Assembly: GCA_003166055.1 (NCBI GenBank)
Contig: PMWR01000328.1
Location: 1,230-12,890, forward strand
Reading direction: 5' to 3'
DNA length: 11,661 nucleotides
DNA from: Acidobacteriaceae bacterium
GTDB lineage: Bacteria > Acidobacteriota > Terriglobia > Terriglobales > Acidobacteriaceae
Within the stretch, counting starts at the first letter, position 1, and each line of letters begins with the position of its first letter. Positions 6,330 to 11,661 of this stretch are shown one piece after another. The position numbers and the translations under genes are program-made. Under the pieces are notes generated by a model. It was not told the origin of the DNA. It saw nothing but the letters and a program-made list of their open reading frames with translations, and made no database searches.

Positions 6330-8591
6330 ATGAACACGCATGCGAAAACCCGCATCGTAGGCGCTCCCGTCCCCCGCAAGGAGGGTGTGGACAAGCTGCT
6401 TGGCCGCGCGCGCTATGTGGACGACATCGAGCGGGAAGGCATGTGGCATGGAGCCACGGTGCGTAGCACGATTCCTCGAGGATTCATACGCTCCATCGGC
6501 TTTGACCGCAACATCGACTGGACCGAATTCGCCATCGTCACAGCCGCGGACGTTCCTGGAAAGAATCAGATTCACATCATCGTCGCCGATCAACCCTGTC
6601 TCGCCGACGGAAAAGTGAATCACTGCGACGAAGCGATTTTGCTGCTGGCTCACCCTGACAAACACAAATTGCGCGAAGCAGTTGCGGCCGTGCAAATTGA
6701 ATACGATCCGCTGCCACCCATCTTCACGATTGAAGAAAGCGAACGCCAGGACGCGATCGTCTGGGGCGCGGATAACATGTTGAAAAGCTTTCTGCTCGAG
6801 AAGGGTGACGTGGAGCCGGTGTGGGCCACTGCCGCGCATATCATTGAAGGCGAATACCGCACCGGCGCGCAGGAGCATCTGTACATCGAGAACAACGGCG
6901 TCATCGCGGAATGGGGCGCAGAGAGCGGAGTCACGGTGTGGGGCTCGCTGCAGTGCCCCTTCTATGTGCATAAGTCGCTGCTCTCGGTCTTCGATTTACC
7001 CGAAGACAAAGTGCGCGTCATTCAGACCGAGACCGGCGGCGCATTCGGCGGCAAGGAAGACTACCCATCCATTCTGGCTGCTCACGCGGCTTTGCTGGCC
7101 ATGAAGAGCGGTCATCCGGTCAAGATGGTTTACGACCGCATGGAAGATCTGGCCGCAACCACCAAGCGACATCCATCGCGCATTCGCCATCGCACTGCGC
7201 TCGACAAGAATGGAAAGCTGCTGGCCATGGACATCGACATCGCTACGGATGGCGGCGCCTACTCAACACTTTCTTCGACAGTGCTTTCGCGCGCGACTCT
7301 TCATTCGACGGGCCCGTATGTATGCCCCAACGTGCGTGTGCGTTCGCATTCATGGGCCACGAACACCGTGCCCTACGGCGCCTTTCGCGGCTTTGGCGCG
7401 CCGCAAGCGGTCTTTGCCATCGAGCGTCACATGGATGAGATCGCCGCTGCCATCGGTCTCAATCCCATTGAATTGCGGCGCAGAAACTTCCTTCACGATG
7501 GCGACACCACCGCGACCGAACAGGTAATGCGCGAGCCGGTGATTCTGGATACGCTGCTCGATCGCGCGCTTGCGGATAGCGATTATTATGCGAGGCGCGC
7601 GCGGTTTGCCCGGGACAATCAGACTAATCCCGTCAAACGCGGCATGGGAATCGCCGCTTTCTACCATGGTTCCGGCTTCACAGGTTCCGGGGAGCGCTAT
7701 TTGAATTCGCTTGCAGGAGTCGACGTGACGCCCGAAGGCAAAGTGCGCGTGATGGTGTCGAGCACTGAATTCGGACAGGGCACCAATACGATTCTCACGC
7801 AGATTGCCGCGGAAGCTATCGGCATTCCCTACGAAGACGTCATCATGGCTCCGCCGGACACCGGCATCGTTCCCAACAGTGGGCCAACGGTTGCTTCGCG
7901 CACTTCAATGGTGGTCGGCCGACTGATTGAGCGCGCAGGCTTGCAGCTTGTTGCGCTGCTGCGTGAGCACGCCGGGCTAGGCTCGCACTTTACCCGCGAC
8001 GAATTCTTTGCAGCCTGCGCTCGCTATCGAGCAGTGCAGGGCAAAGTCGATTCGCTCTGCCGCTATGAGCCGCCGCCCGGAATCTTCTGGGACGATCAGA
8101 AATATCGCGGTGAGGCATATCCTGCGTTTGCATGGTCTGTCCAAGTCGCGCAAGTCGCCGTCGACACCGTGACCTATTCCGCCGAAGTCGAAGAGTTCTG
8201 GAGTGTCCAGGAGGTGGGCCGTGTTCTCAACCCTGTCCTCGCGGGCGGTCAGATCGAGGGCGGCATCGCACAGGGCATCGGCTATGCGCTCTACGAGAAG
8301 GTGCTTTTGCAGAACGGCCACATGGCCAACAATCAGATGACCAACTACATCATGCCGACAGCTGAGGATGTGCCGCCCATTCATGTGTTCTTCGAGGAGA
8401 TTCCGTTTCAATATGGCGCGTACGGCGCCAAGGGCATCGGCGAACTGCCGCATGACGGACCGGCGCCCGCAATTCTGAATGCAATCAGAGATGCGACTGG
8501 CGTTGGCTTTCATTCCATCCCGCTGCTGCCTGAAGATCTTTTTGCAGAATTTGTTGCGCGCCAGATGATGGCGGAGCCCGCTGCCGTATGA
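6330..8591 (+). CDS. Xanthine dehydrogenase, molybdopterin-binding catalytic subunit
   Basis: This is the large subunit of a three-subunit molybdenum hydroxylase predicted to oxidise hypoxanthine and xanthine to urate. It has 753 residues, the usual size for the stand-alone subunit. An N-terminal a/b hammerhead domain (about 20-130, GRARYVDDI) is followed by the Mo-cofactor domains: WGSLQCPF (Gln208), ETGGAFGGKED (Glu243), YGAFRGFGAPQ (Arg353), TEFGQGTNT (Gln483), and GAKGIGELPHDGPAPAI with the probable catalytic base Glu705. Glu243 and Arg353 correspond to bovine Glu802 and Arg880, which bind the purine, so a purine substrate is favoured over an aldehyde. The region matching bovine Phe914 reads TTATEQ, with no aromatic residue by my alignment. 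GELPHDGPAPA is of the CoxL-like style, so a different heterocycle hydroxylase cannot be excluded from sequence alone. Its stop overlaps the Fe-S gene by 4 bases. Confidence 0.9.
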   Translation: MNTHAKTRIVGAPVPRKEGVDKLLGRARYVDDIEREGMWHGATVRSTIPRGFIRSIGFDRNIDWTEFAIVTAADVPGKNQIHIIVADQPCLADGKVNHCDEAILLLAHPDKHKLREAVAAVQIEYDPLPPIFTIEESERQDAIVWGADNMLKSFLLEKGDVEPVWATAAHIIEGEYRTGAQEHLYIENNGVIAEWGAESGVTVWGSLQCPFYVHKSLLSVFDLPEDKVRVIQTETGGAFGGKEDYPSILAAHAALLAMKSGHPVKMVYDRMEDLAATTKRHPSRIRHRTALDKNGKLLAMDIDIATDGGAYSTLSSTVLSRATLHSTGPYVCPNVRVRSHSWATNTVPYGAFRGFGAPQAVFAIERHMDEIAAAIGLNPIELRRRNFLHDGDTTATEQVMREPVILDTLLDRALADSDYYARRARFARDNQTNPVKRGMGIAAFYHGSGFTGSGERYLNSLAGVDVTPEGKVRVMVSSTEFGQGTNTILTQIAAEAIGIPYEDVIMAPPDTGIVPNSGPTVASRTSMVVGRLIERAGLQLVALLREHAGLGSHFTRDEFFAACARYRAVQGKVDSLCRYEPPPGIFWDDQKYRGEAYPAFAWSVQVAQVAVDTVTYSAEVEEFWSVQEVGRVLNPVLAGGQIEGGIAQGIGYALYEKVLLQNGHMANNQMTNYIMPTAEDVPPIHVFFEEIPFQYGAYGAKGIGELPHDGPAPAILNAIRDATGVGFHSIPLLPEDLFAEFVARQMMAEPAAV

Positions 8592-9097
8592 ACAATTGTT
8601 GGCCCACCATTCGGTTCATCGTCAATGACGAGTGCCGCGCCGTGCATGTCCCGCCGATGAAGCGACTGCTCGACGTATTGCGAGAAGACCTGCGCCTCAC
8701 TGGAACAAAGGAGGGCTGCGGCGAAGGCGAGTGTGGTTCGTGTTCAGTACGCATCAACGGCGAATTAGTGAATAGTTGCCTGGTGCCCGTCTTGCAAGCG
8801 GAAGGAGCCAACATCCAGACGGTCGAGGGACTTGCAATCGGCGGCGAGCTTCATCCTCTGCAACAGGCGTTCCTAACCTGCGGCGGCGCACAGTGCGGCA
8901 TCTGCACACCAGGAATGTTGATGGCCGCAACTCAACTTCTTACGCAGAATCCTCATCCCAGCATGGCCGAGATTCGCGAGGGTCTCGCGGGCAACCTTTG
9001 TCGATGCACCGGATTCATGCGCATCTTCGATTCGGTGATCGCTGCCGCAGCGATGACCCCTGCAGATGCACCGGAGCAGGCGGTTCATGCGCGGTAA
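8588..9097 (+). CDS. Xanthine dehydrogenase, 2x[2Fe-2S] iron-sulfur subunit
   Basis: This small subunit passes electrons from the molybdenum centre to FAD. It has 169 residues, typical for the CoxS/YagT-like family. The N-terminal plant-ferredoxin-like domain carries Cys44, Cys49, Cys52 and Cys64 (KEGCGEGECGSCSV, then NSC). The C-terminal helical [2Fe-2S] domain has Cys103, Cys106, Cys138 and Cys140 (QCGICTPG and NLCRCTGF). All eight ligands are present. The ATG overlaps the stop of the molybdenum subunit as ATGA, with GGAG at 8573-8576 upstream. There is no twin-arginine signal, so a cytoplasmic complex is expected. The order Mo, Fe-S, FAD differs from the Mo, FAD, Fe-S order of E. coli xdhABC. 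Confidence 0.94.
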   Translation: MNNCWPTIRFIVNDECRAVHVPPMKRLLDVLREDLRLTGTKEGCGEGECGSCSVRINGELVNSCLVPVLQAEGANIQTVEGLAIGGELHPLQQAFLTCGGAQCGICTPGMLMAATQLLTQNPHPSMAEIREGLAGNLCRCTGFMRIFDSVIAAAAMTPADAPEQAVHAR

Positions 9098-9965
9098 CCC
9101 GGAAAGGCATGAAATGGTTGCGCCCGGCAGCCTTGCCGGTGTATTGCAATTGATTGCCGCCGAGCCAGGCGAGTGGACGCCGATTGCCGGCGGCACTGAG
9201 CTTATGGTTGCTCATGCTGCCGGGCGGCTCAACGCGAAAAGGCTTGTGAGCCTGTGGGGCATTCCCGATCTCCGCTTTGTCGAGGCCAGTTCGGACTGCA
9301 TCGTTGTTGGCGCCGGCACCACGTTTCGCGACCTGCGCGCGCATGCTGGCATTGCAACTCAACTACCGCTCCTCGCTAAAGCCTCAAGCTGGATTGGCTC
9401 CATCGCTAACCAGGGCCGCGCGACTGTAGGCGGCAACATCGTCAATGGGTCGCCCGCCGCGGACTCTTCACCCGCGCTGCTGGTTTACGACGCGGAGATC
9501 GAATTGATTTCCGTGCGCGGTACCCGTCGCATTCCCTATTCGGCTTTTCACACTGGCTACAAACGCAACGCAATGGCTGCGGATGAGTTGCTCAACGCGA
9601 TCCACATGCCACTTCGATTCGCGCAGCACCACCAGTATTTGCGCAAAGTGGGAACGCGCCGCGCAATGGCCATTTCCAAAGTAGCCTTGGCGGCTACGGC
9701 GTTCATCGAAGACAGCGTCTTCAGCGAAATTCGTTTGGCCGCTGCGAGTCTTGCAGCATTCCCCACGCGGCTTATCGCAACCGAGGCTGCTCTGCTTGGC
9801 AAGTCAGTTACTCGCGATACGATCCAATCCGCACGGCAAGCGCTCTTGGCAGAGGCCAAACCAATTGACGATATCCGCTCCACTGCCGCGTATCGCAAAG
9901 GGGTAGCAGTCAATCTGCTCGAAGAGTTTCTGAGGCAACTGTATCCGGAAGGGCTGCCGCGGTGA
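9087..9965 (+). CDS. Xanthine dehydrogenase, FAD-binding subunit
   Basis: This is the flavin subunit of the same complex and would pass electrons to NAD+ or another acceptor. From ATG 9087 it has 292 residues, normal for the CoxM/XdhB-like family. The PCMH-type FAD motifs are AGGTELMVAH (about 35-45) and ATVGGNIVNGSPAADSSPALL (about 115-135). The C-terminal CO-dehydrogenase flavoprotein domain includes LRKVGTRRAMAISKVALAA. The start is uncertain: ATG 9066, 9087 and 9114 are all in frame. I chose 9087 because relatives usually have a few residues before the APGSL stretch. ATG 9114 has a good GGAAAGG site (9101-9107, spacing 6) and would leave a 16-base gap instead of an overlap. The gene overlaps the OHCU decarboxylase start by 4 bases (GTGA). 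Confidence 0.92.
   Translation: MRGNPERHEMVAPGSLAGVLQLIAAEPGEWTPIAGGTELMVAHAAGRLNAKRLVSLWGIPDLRFVEASSDCIVVGAGTTFRDLRAHAGIATQLPLLAKASSWIGSIANQGRATVGGNIVNGSPAADSSPALLVYDAEIELISVRGTRRIPYSAFHTGYKRNAMAADELLNAIHMPLRFAQHHQYLRKVGTRRAMAISKVALAATAFIEDSVFSEIRLAAASLAAFPTRLIATEAALLGKSVTRDTIQSARQALLAEAKPIDDIRSTAAYRKGVAVNLLEEFLRQLYPEGLPR
9947..9953 (+). promoter_or_regulatory. Ribosome binding site supporting a GTG start
   Basis: GGAAGGG lies 8 bases before the GTG at 9962-9964, inside the 3' end of the FAD-subunit gene. It supports GTG as the start of the OHCU decarboxylase; the next in-frame ATG is 19 codons later and would remove family sequence. Confidence 0.6.
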
Positions 9966-10471
9966 ATGCTACGCTTCAATCATGGAATGGAGCCGATGCT
10001 AAAACAGCGTTCGACACCATGATGGCCTGCTGCGGTTCGCGTCGCTGGGCCGAAGCAATGGTTGCAAAGCGCCCCATCGGCAGTGTCGCAGAGTTGAGCG
10101 TGGCGGCAGACCAGGTATGGAGCACGATGGAGGAGGCCGACTGGATGGAGGCGTTTGCTTGTCATCCGCGTATTGGAGATAGGAAAGCTGAACGCGCTTC
10201 GGCGCAATCAGTTGCATGGTCGCGTCAGGAGCAATTGTCAGCAATGTCCGCGGCCGAGAAGGTGCTGACGGAGTTGGCTGCCGGCAACGAACTTTACGAA
10301 CAGCGCTTTGGCTTCACGTATATTGTCTGTGCTACCGGAAAGAGCGCTGATGAGATGCTTGCCATTCTCAATCGACGGTTGGCGAGCGACCGTGAAACCG
10401 AGTTACGCGAGGCTGCGGAACAGCAGCGGCAGATTACGCTGATACGTCTGGGAAAGTGGCTTGTGGAATGA
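9962..10471 (+). CDS. uraD: 2-oxo-4-hydroxy-4-carboxy-5-ureidoimidazoline (OHCU) decarboxylase
   Basis: This enzyme decarboxylates OHCU stereospecifically to (S)-allantoin, the last step of the three-enzyme urate-to-allantoin conversion. It has 169 residues, as expected for the stand-alone all-helical family. Diagnostic motifs are ACHPRIGD (catalytic His68, then Arg70 and Asp73), WSRQEQ (Glu90, matching the second active-site acid), and RFGFTYIVCATGKSADEML, the conserved substrate pocket segment. The GTG start overlaps the stop of the FAD-subunit gene and has a well-placed GGAAGGG upstream. The stop overlaps the next ATG by 4 bases, so translation with the HIU hydrolase is probably coupled. 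No peroxisomal-type signal or fusion to uricase is seen, unlike Bacillus PucL, where this domain is fused to uricase. Confidence 0.95.
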   Translation: MNATLQSWNGADAKTAFDTMMACCGSRRWAEAMVAKRPIGSVAELSVAADQVWSTMEEADWMEAFACHPRIGDRKAERASAQSVAWSRQEQLSAMSAAEKVLTELAAGNELYEQRFGFTYIVCATGKSADEMLAILNRRLASDRETELREAAEQQRQITLIRLGKWLVE

Positions 10472-10797
10472 GTAGAATCTCGACGCATGTGCTCGACACT
10501 GTGCTGGGAAAGCCGGCAGCGGCGGTTGCCGTCTCGCTTGAAAGGCGTGAGGGTACTCAATGGATCGCGGTCGCATCGAGCGTCACGGATGCTGATGGGC
10601 GTTGCAGCGATCTCAAGCCAGATGCGCCGGCCGGGACCTACAGGCTCACGTTTCAAAACGCCATTTATCTCGAGCGAAACGGCCGCACCAGCATCTATCC
10701 GGAGATATGCATCCTCTTCAATTGCAGCGGCGAGGCGCATTATCACCTCCCCCTGCTGTTGAGTGACAACAGCTATACAACCTACCGAGGAAGCTGA
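10468..10797 (+). CDS. uraH: 5-hydroxyisourate hydrolase (transthyretin-like)
   Basis: This enzyme hydrolyses 5-hydroxyisourate, the unstable uricase product, to OHCU. It has 109 residues, typical for cytoplasmic HIU hydrolases, and no signal peptide, unlike some periplasmic relatives. Family landmarks are STHVLDT with His7 at the N-terminus, TDADGR with Arg45, AHYHLPLLLS with His91 and His93, and the C-terminal YRGS tetrapeptide (106-109) that separates HIU hydrolase from vertebrate transthyretin. Together these supply the His/Arg/His/Ser active-site set. ATG 10468 overlaps the uraD stop as ATGA and fits family starts, so I preferred it to the ATG 12 bases upstream. It ends 4 bases before the uricase ATG. 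Confidence 0.96.
   Translation: MSRISTHVLDTVLGKPAAAVAVSLERREGTQWIAVASSVTDADGRCSDLKPDAPAGTYRLTFQNAIYLERNGRTSIYPEICILFNCSGEAHYHLPLLLSDNSYTTYRGS
10787..10793 (+). promoter_or_regulatory. Ribosome binding site of the urate oxidase gene
   Basis: GAGGAAG lies 8 bases before ATG 10802, at the end of the HIU hydrolase gene. It favours ATG 10802 over the in-frame ATG at 10763, which would add 13 residues without family resemblance and overlap the upstream gene. Confidence 0.55.
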
Positions 10798-10801
10798 CGC
10801 G

Positions 10802-11644
10802 ATGGCCAGACTGGGAGAGAATTGCTACGGTAAATCGCGCGTGCGCCTGTCGCGCATCACGCGCCACGAGGATCGTCACGACTTCAACGAGTGGACTGTA
10901 GGTGTGCTGCTGGAGGGCGACTTCGAAACCAGCTTTACCAAGGCCGATAATAGCAAAATTCTGCCGACGGACACGATGAAGAACACCGTCTACTCCGTGG
11001 CGCGCGACTCGAAGGCAGCGACCATTGAGGAATTCGCGACTGAGCTCGGCGATTATTTGCTCGCCAACAACCCTCAAGTAAGCGGGGTCCTTGTTGAGAT
11101 CGAGGAGAAGGCTTGGGAGCACATGCTTGTCGACGGCGCGCCTGACGCATTCACGTTCAAACTCGGCGGCACTGAGGTACGCACCGTGCGAGCCGTTCGC
11201 GATCAGGGACGCGAGTGGTCAGTCAGGCCCGGTATCGATGGCCTGGTAATTCTCAAAACAACAAAATCGGCCTTCACCGGCTACATCAAAGACAAGCTGA
11301 CAACGCTTAAGCCGGCTACGGACCGCATTTTCGGCACACGCGCGACGGTGAAGTGGGAGTATGCAGTAGCAGATCCGGATCATGCTCAGGTCCGCGCGCG
11401 CATCGTTGCCGCGCTGCTCAAGGAATTTGCCGCGCACGACAGCATGAGCGTGCAGCACACGCTGTTTGACATGGGAAAAGCCGCACTCGCCGCCGCGCCG
11501 GAGATTGCGCGCATCACGCTCACTATGCCCAATCTCCACCACTTGCTGGCGGACCTGAGCCCTTTTGGACAGGACAATCCGAATCACATTTTTGTTCCCA
11601 TCGATGAACCGCACGGCTACATTGAGGCCACCATCGAACGGTAA
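10802..11644 (+). CDS. Urate oxidase (uricase)
   Basis: This cofactor-free enzyme oxidises urate with O2 to 5-hydroxyisourate and H2O2. It has 280 residues in two tandem T-fold halves, near the usual 280-330. Catalytic and binding residues match those of Aspergillus uricase: Lys11 in CYGKSRVRL, Thr56 and Asp57 in LPTDTMKNTVY, Phe158 in KSAFTGYIKD, Arg175 in ATDRIFGT, Gln218 in SVQHTLFDMG, and Asn244 and His246 in MPNLHH. The segment between TTL and DR reads KPAT, where many uricases have a Glu; this should not touch the active site. The C-terminus (DEPHGYIEATIER) has no SKL-type signal, as expected in bacteria. It follows the HIU hydrolase by 4 bases and is probably the last gene of the uraD-uraH-uricase group. 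The hydrogen peroxide made would need a catalase from elsewhere in the genome. Confidence 0.97.
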   Translation: MARLGENCYGKSRVRLSRITRHEDRHDFNEWTVGVLLEGDFETSFTKADNSKILPTDTMKNTVYSVARDSKAATIEEFATELGDYLLANNPQVSGVLVEIEEKAWEHMLVDGAPDAFTFKLGGTEVRTVRAVRDQGREWSVRPGIDGLVILKTTKSAFTGYIKDKLTTLKPATDRIFGTRATVKWEYAVADPDHAQVRARIVAALLKEFAAHDSMSVQHTLFDMGKAALAAAPEIARITLTMPNLHHLLADLSPFGQDNPNHIFVPIDEPHGYIEATIER

Positions 11645-11661
11645 ATGGGAGTAAGCCGCAA

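Noticed and set aside
6288..6971. Open frame of 227 codons on the - strand
   Set aside because: It is antisense to the N-terminal part of the molybdenum subunit, with no motif or ribosome binding site found.
1..11661. tRNA or rRNA genes, CRISPR repeats, insertion sequences, riboswitches
   Set aside because: Apart from gaps of at most 78 bases, all DNA is occupied by conserved coding frames. I saw no repeat arrays, terminal inverted repeats, transposase motifs or purine-riboswitch-like cores.

Overview
The window holds a compact bacterial locus that appears to encode almost a whole purine-ring degradation pathway, from guanine to glyoxylate, CO2 and ammonia. It has twelve protein-coding genes. 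Eleven lie on the + strand and one, a guanine deaminase, on the - strand. I saw no rRNA, tRNA, CRISPR array, insertion sequence or transposase. The DNA is moderately GC-rich (around 60% by eye). ATGA/GTGA stop-start overlaps are frequent, and GTG and TTG starts occur. The need for O2 (uricase) and for a molybdenum hydroxylase points to an aerobic bacterium. The gene content and protein style would fit an acidobacterium or a similar soil bacterium, but this taxonomic guess is an inference.

Layout. (1) Positions 1-1073 hold the 3' part of a class III PLP aminotransferase. (2) A hairpin at 1078-1102 separates it from the convergent guanine deaminase (about 1123-1617, - strand). (3) After a divergent gap of only about 31 bp comes the ureide block on the + strand: allantoinase (1649-3016), allantoate amidohydrolase (3013-4236), (S)-ureidoglycine aminohydrolase (4258-5001) and ureidoglycolate amidohydrolase (5007-6251). 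(4) After a 78-bp gap comes the xanthine-to-allantoin block: the xanthine dehydrogenase molybdenum subunit (6330-8591), its 2x[2Fe-2S] subunit (8588-9097) and its FAD subunit (about 9087-9965). These are followed by OHCU decarboxylase (9962-10471), 5-hydroxyisourate hydrolase (10468-10797) and urate oxidase (10802-11644). The last 17 bases may start another gene.

How the genes work together. Guanine is deaminated to xanthine, and xanthine is hydroxylated to urate by the three-subunit dehydrogenase. Uricase, HIU hydrolase and OHCU decarboxylase convert urate to (S)-allantoin. Allantoinase opens the hydantoin ring. The two M20 amidohydrolases and the cupin aminohydrolase then strip nitrogen from allantoate through ureidoglycine and ureidoglycolate to glyoxylate. 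The aminotransferase could convert glyoxylate to glycine. The lower half follows the plant-type hydrolytic route (AllC, ureidoglycine aminohydrolase, UAH), not the E. coli ureidoglycolate dehydrogenase or lyase branches. No transporter, transcription regulator or XdhC-type molybdenum cofactor maturation factor lies inside the window.

No gene here belongs to an unknown family. The interest is in the completeness and arrangement of the pathway, two neighbouring M20 paralogues with different predicted substrates, and the unassigned aminotransferase.
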